Assembly (NCBI RefSeq): GCF_019703515.2
Contig: NC_059388.1
Span: 3,395,479-3,459,478, forward strand
Direction of reading: 5' to 3'
Source: Myxocyprinus asiaticus
Lineage: Eukaryota > Chordata > Actinopteri > Cypriniformes > Catostomidae
DNA length: 64,000 nt
The notes beneath the pieces were generated by a model, which was not told the DNA's origin, ran no database searches, and saw nothing but the letters and a program-made list of their open reading frames with translations. How positions within the stretch are numbered: position 1 is the first letter of the stretch; every line of letters starts with the position of its first letter. The position numbers were made by a program, and so were the translations under genes. Below are positions 25,394 to 36,643 of the stretch, in pieces.

Positions 25394-25773
25394 GGCTGCT
25401 GATTGTTGGGACAAGATTTGAGGAGTCAGAGTATGTATAAAGCTTTGAAATTTGCATCACCTGGCCTTTCCAAATGATGATTGTGAACGAGCCATAGCCC
25501 TAACAAGCTAATTAAGGTCTGAGACCTTGGTAAAAGTTATCTGAGAGCTCAAATCTCTTGGGGTGCCCAAACTTTTGCATGGTGCTCCTTTCCTTTTTTT
25601 CACTCTAAAATTGTACAAAATAAAAATAATACACTAATATTGCTTAAAATGTTGAAAAGAATGTTTCATCTTTAACTTTATGCCTTTTGGAGATCAGTTC
25701 ATCTTCTACTCACTTAACTATTCACAGTAACAGAAATTTTGACCAGGGGTGCCCAAACTTTTGCATGCTACTG
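24965..25773 (-). mobile_element. Tc1-like element, 3' truncated
   Basis: The 5' end (right side) is 'cagtagcatgcaaaagtttg' on the minus strand, at 25754-25773, followed outside by TA. A second copy of 'gcaaaagtttgggcacccc' lies internally at about 25561-25580, giving the double-repeat terminus of IR/DR-type Tc1 elements. The other terminus is missing; recognisable sequence ends near 24965 in the middle of the transposase gene. Confidence 0.88.
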
Positions 25774-25795
25774 TATATTTCAATCATGCATCTTT

Positions 25796-26213
25796 TGTCA
25801 TGGATCCACCGGTCTCTCTCTCTCTTTCTTCCTCACTGCCGTCACAGCGCTCACTCTCCCCTGAGTTCTGATTACACGCACCTGCATATCATTAGTGGCT
25901 AATCAAGGACTGCATATATACCCCGCTTTCACACACACTCTTTGTCTGTTCTCATCGATAGTATCTCTGAGACTACAGACCTTTCTACTATGTCAAACAT
26001 ACCTGTATCTTCATTATTACCTGCAAGTATCATAAGACTGTTGTGAGTTATCTGTTCATCGTGTCTATACCCTGTCTGGATATTACTCACCTGCTGTTTG
26101 CCACTCTGCTCAACTGGATTTACTCACAATGTTTACATCACTGTTTCAATCATCTGTTCAATAAACTCTGCTACTGAGTTCATATCTCTGCCTATGTGAG
26201 TCTCTCCGTGACA
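25796..26213 (+). mobile_element. Solo LTR, Gypsy-like, 418 bp
   Basis: Starts TGTCATGG and ends CCGTGACA, the 5-bp inverted TGTCA/TGACA termini of an LTR. In plus orientation it has a TATA-like 'gcatatataccccgc' (about 25912-25926) and AATAAA at 26160-26165, in the expected order for promoter and polyadenylation signal. No primer binding site or coding region follows. A target duplication is not evident. The size and composition resemble fish Gypsy LTRs. Confidence 0.75.
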
Positions 26214-26679
26214 TTTAACTTTTAAAACCCTCACGCTTTTATTTTGACATCCTGAACTCTCCAGGAAGTCCTGTATGTGTCTGTTTGTAGGGAAGTTCAC
26301 AGTAGTTTAATTCGCTTCTTATTCAAATTCTGGTAAAATGCACTTCCGGTGCCGTTCTAAATGCATATTTACAACTCGTGAGTTGTGCTCAAATATTGCA
26401 CACCGCGTGAAGGCTAAAAATAGCCGCGGATGTGTGTAAACAGAGCAGCGCCATTCAGTAACGTGCTGGAGCTGCACGTGCATTTTTCATATTTACTTAT
26501 TAAACACAGCCTTTTGTGATTCACAGAGCTATCGCACATCTTCAAGTGGCTTTCAATAAAATGCAACAAAGTAGCATATGGACTACTTTAATTGTTTTTT
26601 TTAGTTGTTCTTTTATGTAATTTTTTTGAGCTTGACACTAACGAACATGATTAACACACAGTATTGGATTTGTATCAGG

Positions 26680-26763
26680 CTCGTCGGAACCGATACCCGA
26701 TCCGTTTAAAAATGTCAGCATCAGAGCCGATACCGATCCAGGTATCGGATCGGTGCATCCCTA
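26680..26763. repeat. hAT-like right terminus
   Basis: 'gataccgatccaggtatcgg' followed by 'atcggtgcatccctac' is the typical end of a fish hAT family (reverse complement 'tagggatgcaccgatccgat'). The left end is not identified, though the preceding 400 bp could be its interior. Confidence 0.5.
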
Positions 26764-28008
26764 CATGCAACCATTAAACTTTAATTTGACTTTAAAAATA
26801 TTTAATTAACTCACTGAACGAACAGAACAAATGCAAAGAATATTTCATCCTCGCCTCCCTCTTGTTTCTCATAAAAATGACTGAATAAATAAAAGGAAAA
26901 GAAATGGCAAAGCTCTCAGAGGGGAAACAGGATGGTTGTTACGTTCATTATGCAGCTACATTAAAAGGCTGCAACTATCAGCTCCTAATGTTTTGTCTCA
27001 TTCCATCTCAGGTGGTTCAAACAGCCAAAACTAAATAGAGGCGAACTCTTAATTTGTTGCGAGGGCCCTTAGGGGCGTGTGGCTGATTGACTTAGTGCTC
27101 AAACCTCTGCGCTAATGCAGCTTTTAAACTTGTGTTCTCAAGTGTGTACATCATGGAGATCCTTCATTTCATCAAGCGCTGTAGTGAAAGAACAGTTGAT
27201 GTTTTCGTGATGGGCAAAGCTAGTTTTGGTAAACTATTATAAGCTAGTCATGGTAAACTATTATATGACTTTGTTAGTTTACTTCAGGCCAAGTACCAAT
27301 TCTCTACAAGAATGAGAATTTAAAATGTTTTTTGCTATTGCACCTTTAAGACTTAAATATGTAAATACCATCTGTTATTGTTGGCTAATCTCTCTAATTT
27401 CTATCGTCCATGTTCATACTCAAACTTGGCATGCAAAAACCAGTAGCATTTGGCATCAGTGACAGCAAATCTAGCACAAATTGTCTTTACTCAGTTTGAA
27501 TTTATGGATGCGCAAATTAAATTTGAAAACTGAAGGTGGAGGGGTGAATAATGACTTAAATTTCTATCCGTACCTCGCACAAAGTTATAATACGACTTCA
27601 TGAAGGTGAGTAAATGAAGTCAGGAACAGCTCAAGATTTGACAGACTTTATCAGATTGTATTTACTGTTAGTTTTTCTGGCTTTTAGGGATAATTGTATC
27701 TAACCTACTTCCACCTTATTATTTTTTTGTGACTGGACAAGCTGCTTACTACAAAGATGCATACTACATAAACATTGATATGTAAATGCACCAGTCATAT
27801 GTTAATGTGGTCAGTATTGTCTCAACAATAAGTTGATTTCTGAATGACCTTATTGATCTGAATGTTTTTGCAGATAACCTTCGACAGATGCTGGGAGTTT
27901 TGTGTTGTGAACATTACAGTATATGAAATTATTACAAACGTACCCTCCTCTGCCATGTTGAAAATTTGTCTCCTCCCAACTCGGAAACTCTGGTATCAAA
28001 GTGATCTA
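26764..28008. other. Intronic DNA, no gene seen
   Basis: Holds a short direct duplication ('aagctagt...tggtaaactattata', about 27218-27263). 27535-27620 has 'ggtgagtaaatgaag', reminiscent of the TTAA MITE arm. No coding signal. Confidence 0.4.
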
Positions 28009-28573
28009 CAAGGGCCAGTTGTTCAAAAGTAATCTGATCGGATTATGGCTATCGGGTTGGATCATATCTTGAAAATGGGTCGATCAAAAGAAAAAAAGGA
28101 TTCTGAAATCGGATTAGATCATTTTTTAGATTTTTTATTTTGCTCTTGATTAGTTTAACCGTTATAGTGATAAAGTATACAAGCAAAGTATAAAGTACAC
28201 ACTGGGCTACCAATTAAGCCTTTCAGTAAAGTGAAAAAGAATAAAAGATTTTGTCCCTATAAATAATCCCCCAAACAGATGTCAATAGCAAAGAAAAATA
28301 TTTGATTTTAATTGTCATTTGACACAGTATATTAATTACAATCAATCATCAGAAATCAACCAGTCAAAAGTAGTTTTTAACGATTGCATCCCTTATTGCA
28401 CGTCAAGTCAGTTCCTCACTCTGAGAGAATGCCGGAGGTTGGTCTGGGTATTCAGCAGTCTCGGATGGATCATTATCATTATCTTCATCACAGAGAGGGA
28501 CATTGCGCCTTCTAGCAATGTTGTGCAGGACAATACAGGCAAGTATTATGTTGCATGCTCCCTGTGGTTCCAC

Positions 28574-29481
28574 TCACAAGTAGTTAAGGCATGCAAAGTG
28601 GCTCTTGAGGACACCATTTAAGCACTCAATTGTACATCTTGTTTTGCAATGAGCAGTGTTGAAGCGTGCCTGCTCAGGTGTGTTTGCTGCAAGAAAAGGA
28701 GTGGATAGGAGTGGATAAGCACTGTCTCCTAATATTATGCCATCCGGTCTGCTGTTTTGGAGCTCTCTGTATAGAGCACTCTCCCTCAGGATACATGCAT
28801 CATGGACAGACCCAGGCCATGTCACGACGCAGTTTGTGTTGATGAGGTCAGCGTTGCCCACAAGTTGGATGTTGATGCTGTGCCTTCCCTTTCAATTGAC
28901 ATACTCCCAGTCCCTCTCATGAGGTGCTTGTATGTGCACATGAGTGCAGTCCATAACCCCAATAGTATTGGGCATGTTTCCTAAAAGAAAATGCTTGTGC
29001 TTGCTCTGGGCAATCTGGTCATCCTTTGGAAATGAAACAAATTGATTGATTTGGCTCGCCAATGCAATTGACACAGATTTCACCACATCACTGACAGTTG
29101 ATTTGTTCACTCCTATATTGTCACCAACAACTTGGTAGAAAGTCTCAGTTGCATAGAAGTGCAAAGCAATGAGGACCTGTTCTTCCACAGACAGAGCATG
29201 ACTCCTTCGGTTTCTGCATTGAAGTTTTGGCCTGATAAGGTCTGCAATGTACTTAATATCAGCATTCCCAAAGCGAAACCAAGTTTACAGTTCCTCGGTG
29301 GTGTACTGCTCCAGTGGTGTTTATGCTCAACATACACCCTTTGATGAAATTCTCTCCTTCCAAACTGGTGGTGGCGATGGACAATGCCTGCCATGTCAGT
29401 GCCTCTCTGTAAGTCCTCTGAGAAAGTCATCTTATTCAGCCTGTGATTGGTCTTTTCAAACACAAACCCTGTAAACATCAA
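28574..29481 (-). pseudogene. Harbinger DDE transposase (HARBI1-like)
   Basis: Minus-strand coding region. The N-terminal region has WFRFGNADIKYIADLI (about 29230-29280), EEQVLIALHFYATETFYQVV and STVSDVV (helix-turn-helix). The nuclease shows D1 in GVMDCTHVHIQAP (about 28930-28970), WPGSVHDACILRES (about 28780-28825), D2 in ILGDSAYPLLSTPFLA (about 28695-28745) and E in TRCTIECLNGVLKS (about 28590-28640), so all three DDE residues remain. It is interrupted by one TGA at 28892-28894, where reading continues in the same frame (YVN-stop-KGRHSIN; the family has arginine there), a TAA after EEL near 29285, and a frame change near 29290. The protein cooperates with the Myb-like partner for DNA binding and nuclear import in known Harbinger systems. 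Confidence 0.93.
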
Positions 29482-29576
29482 TTAGCTGATGTGCTTTGGC
29501 TCGTGTTCACTTAACTCAGTCAAAATCAAATCAAGGCCTATAAACTCTACATCCACTACACCAAAAAGGTGGTACC

Positions 29577-30311
29577 ATGGACTCAAAAGGACCTAATTTC
29601 ACAGTTGCAGAAACCCACGCATTGCTGGAGGGTGTTAGGCACCATTATGCCTCAATAGTAGGAAGATTTAATTCTACTAACGGTGGAGAAGTGTCTAACA
29701 AAAAGAAAAAAGCTATTTGGGATGAAATCACCCAAAATGTGAATGCCATGGGGTGTGGCTAGAAGAGGACTACAGAGCAAGTGAAATTTAGATGGAAAAA
29801 TCTGAAGGCCAGGGCAACAAAGGACCATGCTGAACCAAAATGCACCCAAACAGGCAACAGGCCCTTTAGGAGAGGTGATTACACAGATGTGGTTCTTGAC
29901 ATTATTTGAGGTAGATACTCTCAATCTCTGCATGGGATTCAAGGTGTTGTTGGGGACGGTGAGTCCACAACTGAAAAGGAAAGCGACACAGATCCCTCTA
30001 ATGCAGAAGTAGCATTTATTCTGGATCTCAGCCCTGTTATTGAGGAAACAAGTGGATCCTCACTGGTAGAGCCAGAAGTTATTGCCACAGGAGCTCCGAA
30101 AAGAGGCCAGAAGTGTTCTTTCCCAAACACAGATGATGATGCCTATAAATCACTTGTTAAACGAGAAACTGAAAGAGCAGAAGTACAGATTTGTCTGGCA
30201 GAGGAACAAATCACTCTTACCCAACTACAGCAAACCAAAGCAAGACTTGATATCTGACTCCTAAAAGCAAAGCTTCAAAAAGCTGGACTCTCTACAAATG
30301 AAGAGCTCTAA
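29577..30311 (+). pseudogene. Harbinger Myb/SANT-like accessory protein
   Basis: A 245-codon frame with no frameshift, starting MDSKGPNFTVAETHALLEGV and ending LSTNEEL followed by TAA. Residues about 7-85 form the Myb/SANT-like domain (FTVAETHALLEGV, KKKAIWDEITQNVNAMG, TTEQVKFRWKNLKARA). The C-terminal third is glutamate- and glutamine-rich and coiled-coil-like (ETERAEVQICLAEEQITL). Three in-frame stops break it: TAG 29760-29762, TGA 29907-29909 and TGA 30255-30257. The gene is divergent from the transposase, with about 95 bp between them that would hold both promoters. Confidence 0.88.
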
Positions 30312-30798
30312 ACATTCTTTATTTTGTTAACTACTGGACATTTAGCCTTTTAATGATTTAAAACACATGTTCAAAATATCCACCATGTATTTGTGAATAA
30401 TGTATATTTGTTTGTTTGTATTTATTTGTTGTGGCTTAGATGAGGGGTCTGACTGTTTAAAAGATATTGAAAAAGGAAGGGGATGTTTGTTTTGTTTTAT
30501 TGTGATGTTTTCTGTCTCTTCAAATAAAAACACTTAAAGTGACCCCATGCTGGCTATTCTACCTGTTGTTCTTTACATAGCTAGTAGCCTACATTGTGAT
30601 ATGTTGTCCCATTTAGAGCACTGGTAATCCGGATTTGGTAATCTTGAAAAGTTCTGATCAGGGTGATCCAATCTAATGTTGCTTTGAAAAACCGACACAA
30701 AAGTAAGATGAATTACCTGATTCTGGATAGCAAAATATGTGATTTCCAAATCTGGATCATTCTGATCCAGATTAAACTTTTTGAACAACTGGCCCCAA

Positions 30799-31133
30799 GT
30801 TTCCCAATTTTAATTACGACTTGAGGGGGCATCCATGTGCAACCTCCAAGTAGAAACTTGTATTTACGATAATTTACATAGCACGTGAAGACAGCATAAA
30901 TCACAAGACTGTCTGTTGCTACTCAAAAGTCCAAATGTCAAGCACTTGCTTACAATTAACATTCCATTTTAATTGCATATTGGGTTTTAAACAGTTCACA
31001 GCAGTGGTTCTGTATATAATTGTCTGTAAGTTGAATGTTATATTTAATTGGGCCTGGTCTGATTTGGTTTTAATTGAAGTCAACAATGTAATGTTTGATC
31101 CCTCAAGGGAACCTCCACAGTAGTGTTCATAAT

Positions 31134-31200
<67 letters not shown>

Positions 31201-32550
31201 GTAGAGTGAAAGATTACAGATTACAAGTAGTCAGTAGGGGTGAATTTGCATGCAATTTTTTGAAACGCATCTCTAGAGATTCATAGTAGTGCAGGTATTT
31301 TTCTTGCCATCGAGTTATAGTGTTCACTCTATTAGAACGGTTGCATTGAAGGATTAGGTGAAATGAACTCTTTCTGATTAATCGTAAACTCAACACATTC
31401 ATCAGAAAACGTGTAATTTTGTCAACACCAGAGCTCCTGGAGGAGACCACCCGTAATGATTAATTGTAAGGGGTCTCGAATGAAGAGCAACTCTCCTGTC
31501 TGTAAATGTGCTTTAATACAGTTTAATGATTGAGTGTCACTGTTGTCGCAGGAAGCATGCTCAACGAGAGGCAGGAACAATTTATCCAAAAAAGACATGG
31601 AGGACTTAATATCCTGGAAGTAATTACAGCTCAGCTACTTCCCCCGTGCACCCGAACACTGCGACTAGACCTGTCGCTTCTCCATCTTGCAGAAGCCTTG
31701 ATAAACAAAGCTGTTTATAAAGTTCCTGGCAATCAATCATCACCTCTCCACCGGTAAGTCTCACAAGTGTTTTAAACACAGGGATCAAACACTGCATCCG
31801 GGGAGCTGCGATTTTGCCATTTGATGGAGTGACTGTGCTGCTGTTCTTGAGCCCCTGGTCGATTCTTACAAATTCAGGAGGGCTCGGTGAGAAGATAAGG
31901 GGCTAAAAGTCTCCAATCCTCTTAATCCTTGGTGGAAAACATTCTTTCACCGGTGCAGAGAATGTAGTTATCACTCTCTGCTATGTCAGTAGTGTAAGCA
32001 GTGGCAGAAACGTGTTTTCCAGCAAAAGTCATTAGCGAGTTGTCATTACTGTGGCATTTATCAATCTAAATGTCTTTCTGCCTACTTGCTGCATCAAAAT
32101 GCACAAAATGTATCTGCTTTCCCTGCAATTATTCAGCTTTATCGCCATCGTGGTAGGGAGAAATCATAGGAGCTCCTCCATGTCAGTTTGCAAACACAAT
32201 CCAATCACCACTTAAGTTAAAACCCAACAGATGAGAACCATCAAAATGCTTCAGGGAGTGACAAGATAAATTATGCTTTTGAAGAAAATCCTCCTTAAGC
32301 CAAAGTCATTATCTATTTTAAGGCTCTTGCGCCATTAACTTGCAGAAGTATATCAGGCTTTTTGTGCAAAATTAGGCCAGCCTTTTAAACCTGCATTACT
32401 TGTACACCCAACAGAATGATATTTATTATTGATTACCAGTTTTTACAGCATGACATGAATGAAGTATGTCCCAGTTTATCACTGACAAACTGCTATGTAA
32501 TGCAGGCTTAAAATTTGCGACAACTTGGGAATGGTGTCATACACTATGTT
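30799..32550. other. Intronic DNA, no gene seen
   Basis: Holds the GT microsatellite at 31139-31199. The frame at 31530-31757 is not recognised as a protein. 31780-32400 is less AT-rich than its surroundings and lacks recognisable repeats, so it is a place to look for conserved noncoding sequence. Confidence 0.4.
31139..31199. repeat. (TG)n microsatellite
   Basis: About 60 bp of uninterrupted TG. Confidence 0.95.
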
Positions 32551-32741
32551 GATGGTAGTTTAGCAGTTAAAGATATGGGCTGGTACAAGGAAAGGGCGAT
32601 TCATGAACCTGGAGCATTACTTGGATCTGCCATTACCGCTGAGCCCTAAAGCAAGGCACTTAACCTTAGGGTACTCCAGAAGGATTATTCCTGTTGGAAA
32701 GTCACTTTGGATGAGGTAGAATCTGCTGCATGACTAACTAA
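32551..32741 (+). mobile_element. Diverged SINE
   Basis: The head 'gatggtagtttagcagttaa' with 'agatatgggctggta', a middle 'gagccctaaagcaaggcact' plus 'taaccttagggtactcca', and the tail 'aagtcactttggatgaggta' plus 'gaatctgctgcatgacta' follow the order of a common fish tRNA-type SINE ('gtgg ttaaag...gagcaaggcacttaac...aagtcgctttggataaaagcgtctgctaaatga'). The B box is degraded. Confidence 0.65.
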
Positions 32742-34190
32742 GGCTTAACTAACTGTCACTTTATTTTCAAATAAATATTCAATAACTATGACCCGGAAGA
32801 ACTGTAAGGCCACGAGTGATTCTAAGAATTAATGCCAATACTATACTGATATTTATGCAAAAAGAGTTTCACTTTGCAAATTGTACGTATTGTGGCAATA
32901 ACTTTATTGCTTTATTCACTTTCACACTAGCCACGAGTAAAACGGCAGATTATCAGTTCATAAACACGTAGTTTTCGCCATGTTCCTCGCACAAAGCTTT
33001 TTTATGACATGTAAACACTTACTATAGCGCATGAATTGTATGTCGATACATTTCAACATGTTTGCATTATATAACCAGCTGACGTTTATTCTGGCGTGAT
33101 CAAATTTCACAGTAGCTCGACTGAAAGTGCGCTGCTCTTGTGATGCAAAGGGTATGAGTCCTGAAGAGCATGCAAGTCAACTTATGAAGCGAAAGTGTCA
33201 TAGTAGCACCACAAAATGACATGTTTGATTCCGCTGTTGTTTTTTTCATCTCACATTTGCTTTTATGACACTATTGTTTAGGTTTGGTTTAAAGTTTATG
33301 GTAGGGATGTCAATTTTGTTGATTTAAAACTCGATAGACCATTAACCTTAAAAACCTTATCTGTTTGGGAGAACATTTAACTCACTTTTAGCACCACACC
33401 GTGGACATTTCTATTTAGAACTGCCAAAATACGTGTAGAAATGTCTCCACAGTCACTGAATTTTTATGAGATCAGGCTGGATTATAGAAACCATATAGAA
33501 AGTTCAAGCTACTGTATACACCCATAAAACATATAATAGTTCTTAAACTTGACCTAAAATCAAAATTAATTGTTTACACTCTATATGCATGTCCCTGATC
33601 TTATTTTGCACAATGTATTGGTGTACATTATTCTAAAGAAATAAATGGTTTGTCTTTCTAATCTTTCTAATCTAATGTAATAACTTGCTCCTCCGACGAA
33701 AATCACTGTCCTTTTCCACTGATGTCACTTAACGTATGTGGGCTTTTGGATAATGTTAACCAATAGCCAAATAAGCTGTTTAGGCATTGCTTTCGCAAAA
33801 TCACATTCAGGTCTTGCTTCATTTTAGTATGGAACATCTACTTTACATGATCCAATCACATCCCACATTTGTTTTCTTATTATAAAACCCGTTTCACTCA
33901 GAAATACGTTGCATTTTGTAAAATGGGTTGCGATGGCCACTTCATGCTAATTATTGGCAATTTAGTTGCAATATTCCATAACTTTAACAGTATGTTATCT
34001 CTTATGGCCAAATTATACTTCGGTTGTCCACGTGCTGCCAAGTCTTGCTCACAGTGGGTGTGATGTAAATTTTGTCGTCTACTGTCAGCTTACAGCCCAA
34101 TATTTGTAGACACACGACCAGTCCATGTCTTTTCGTGTTGTCTGCACATGTGATGACTAGTTGACCATCCTGACCCATCCCCAGTACACA
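32742..34190. other. Intronic DNA, no gene seen
   Basis: AT-rich sequence; short frames only (33869-34063 and shadows). No repeat ends recognised. Confidence 0.4.
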
Positions 34191-34192
34191 TA

Positions 34193-35391
34193 CACTGGCG
34201 GCCAAAAGTTTGAAATAGTGTACAGATTTTGCTGTTTCGGAAGGAAATTGGTAAATTCACCAAAGTGGCATTCAATTGATCAAAAAGTATAGTCAGGACA
34301 TTACAGATGTAAAAAACAGTACCATCACTATTTGAAAAAATCATTTTTGATCAAATCTAGACTGGCCCCTTTCCAGCAGCCATCACCCCAACACCTTATC
34401 CTTGAGTAGTCATGCTAAATTGCTAATTTGGTACTAGAAAATCACTTGCCATTATATCAAACACTGCTGAAAGCTATTTGGTTCGTTAAATGAAGCTTAA
34501 CATTGTCTTTGTGTTTGTTTTTGAGTTGCCACAGTATGCAATAGACTGGCATGTCTTAAGGTCAAAAAATGGCAAAAAAGAAACAGCTTTATCTAGATCT
34601 AGAAACTCATCAGTCAATCATTGTTTTGAGGAATGAAGGCTATACAATGCTTGAAATTTCCAAAAAACTGAAGATTTCATACAAAGGTGCACTACAGTAT
34701 TCAAAGACAAAGGACAACTGGCTCTAACAAGGACAGAAAGAGATGTGGAAGGCCAGATGTACAACTAAACAAGAGGATAAGTACATCAGAGTCTCTAGTT
34801 TCAGAAATAGATGCCTCACATGTCCTCAGCTGACAGCTTCATTGAATTCTACCCGCTCAACACCAGTTTCATGTACAACAGTAAAGAGAAGACTCAGAGG
34901 TGCAGGCCTTATTGGAAGAATTGCAAAGAAAAAGCCACTTTTGAAACAGAAAAAAAAGGTTAGTGTGGGCAAAGAAACACAGATATTGGACAACAGATAA
35001 TTGGAAAAGTGTTATGGATCTTAACCCCACTGAGTTTTTGTGGGATCAGCTAGACTGTAAGGTGTGTGAGAAGTGCCCGACAAGACAGTCACATCTATGG
35101 TAAGTGCTACAGGAAGCGTGGGGTGAAATGTCACCTGAGTATCTGGACAAACTGACAGCTGGAATGCCAAGGATCTGCAAAGCTGTCATTGCTGCATGTG
35201 GAGGATCTTTTGATGAGAACTCTTTGAAGTAGTTTTTTTTTTTTTTTCAAATTGTAATAGTAATTTTTCATGTTATTAATGACCTGACTATACATTGTGA
35301 TCAGTTGAATGCCACTTTGATGAATAAAAGTACCAATTTCTTTCCATAAGAGCAAAATCTGCACATTATTCCAGACTTTTGGCCGCCAGTG
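34193..35391 (+). mobile_element. Tc1-like element with complete ends, internally deleted
   Basis: Starts 'cactggcggccaaaagttt' and ends 'aacttttggccgccagtg' type sequence (plus: 'gacttttggccgccagtg'), flanked by TA at 34191-34192 and 35392-35393. The terminal repeats are long, about 150 bp: 'aagtggcattcaattgatca' on the left and its mirror 'tgatcagttgaatgccactt' on the right. At 1199 bp the copy is some 400 bp shorter than an intact relative because the middle of the transposase is missing. Confidence 0.92.
34569..35232 (+). pseudogene. Tc1 transposase with catalytic core deleted
   Basis: Starts MAKKKQLYLDLETHQSIIVL; the DNA-binding part runs on with frameshifts through LTCPQLTASLNSTRSTPVSC and TTVKRRLRGAGLIGRIAKKK, then the frame reaches NWKSVMD. 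At about 35020 it jumps straight to LNPTEFLWDQLD, the segment with the third catalytic residue (E), and continues VLQEAWGEMSPEYLDKL and AVIAACGG to a stop at 35232. The region with the first two catalytic aspartates has been removed. Confidence 0.9.
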
Positions 35392-35393
35392 TA

Positions 35394-36520
35394 CACCGTG
35401 TGAAGAATTGTGCACCTGCCATTAACTGTCCTAAAGATTATCACAAAGCAGTCCTATAGCACATGCGTCAAACACTTCCCTATGGGGTCGTGGTCAAAAG
35501 AGTACAGAAAGGCTGTGCACCAGATGGAACGGCACATGGAAAAACAAATTATACTCAAGCCTTTAGACTCCAGTCCAATAATGCAACAAAAATGAACAGT
35601 CCCAGAACAATTATGTTGGTTGGCTGTATAGATCATTAGATCATTCATTTATTTCCAATTATTTGGCTTGGCTCATTACAAGTAATTAGTGTCCTAATCT
35701 AGTTATTTGTGGAAAGCTAGGCTTTAATGACTGTTGATTAGATTATCTGATTTGGCTATTATATGGATGGCTTAACTTTAGGTATAGTTGTCGACTGTTT
35801 TGCGTGCACATCCTTGATTAAGTTAAGTATGCACATTTTTTGATTAGTCAATCCTTTGGTGATATCTTAAGCGAGGACAACCTTTTAAAAAAAATTTCAG
35901 TGTTCAGATACTTTATGGATAGAGAAAGGGTAGATAACTCTTCAAAGACAGAATCTCTCAGACTAACACCTACACCATTGAATAATGTTCTTCTGGGATA
36001 TTATTCACCATCAAAGTTTTACATGCCCACACTCATCTTCATTAAACAGTCCACTTGGATTCAAGGAGAACAGGGGCACGAAAAATTGATTGGAGAGGAA
36101 ATCGTGTCCTTTGAAACCCGTTGTTTAATGCATGGACTAATCAACATTGGAGATAAATCTTAGTGAATGAAGAGTTAGTTGACATTTATCGAAAAATTTC
36201 AACTGTTGTTACCTGTCAGATTGCAATATAGAGCATTATGTATTGGATCTAAAAAAAGGGTTGCACAAGGAAATTTCTGACAGTGACAACATTTCAAAAA
36301 CTTTAACCTTTTTGAATAAATACTGGTGTGGGTGTACAGCACTTTAAGGTCATTACTTTGCAATCAAAGTCATTCCCTGTAGCATTGCTCCTGGAATTAC
36401 ATTTTTGGCACCTTGTGTACATTACTTCTCATTCTGAGATAACAAGAAACTCAGGTGCTGGAAAAGATGATATATTCCAGTAATATATTTGAGTTATTAT
36501 GTCTGTTTGGATAACATTTT
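35394..36520. other. Intronic DNA, no gene recognised
   Basis: A 107-codon open frame at 35840-36163 is the longest. I considered a DNA-transposase remnant but see no conserved motif in it. Otherwise AT-rich. Confidence 0.4.
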
Positions 36521-36522
36521 AA

Positions 36523-36643
36523 AGGGTCATGAAACAACAAACACATTTTTCTGAGATGTTAACAGTCGTATGTATGTTAACAGTCGTATGTATGCGTTTC
36601 ACATTATTTATTTTTTTGGAAAAAAGTGGTTTGGGTTTAGGGA
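36523..36643. repeat. MITE-like left terminus next to TTAA
   Basis: TTAA (36519-36522) is followed by 'agggtcatgaaac', a terminus often met in fish DNA repeats. The element is cut off by the LINE starting near 36644. Inside is a direct repeat 'gttaacagtcgtatgtat' (36557-36592, two copies). Confidence 0.4.

Larger units (their letters stand above)
28012..30795. mobile_element. Full-length PIF/Harbinger transposon with CAA TSD
   Basis: Left end 'gggccagttgttcaaaag' (28012) and right end 'tttgaacaactggccc' (ending 30795) are inverted repeats, with further mirrored 'gatc/aatctgat' motifs inward. The 3-bp target duplication CAA lies at 28009-28011 and 30796-30798; 3-bp duplications are the rule for PIF/Harbinger. 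The 2784-bp element carries two divergently transcribed genes: a HARBI1-type nuclease on the minus strand and a Myb/SANT-like protein on the plus strand. This is the canonical two-gene architecture. Both genes are broken only by a few changes. Confidence 0.95.

Noticed and set aside
31530..31757. 75-codon frame as a coding exon
   Set aside because: A GT follows at its end (cggtaagt) and invites an exon call, but the peptide is unrecognised, there is no convincing acceptor, and the TBC1D22 frame already joins 7596 to 41300 without a missing segment.
35840..36163. piggyBac-like transposase remnant
   Set aside because: Length and wording vaguely recall such proteins, but none of the conserved aspartate or tryptophan motifs can be located.
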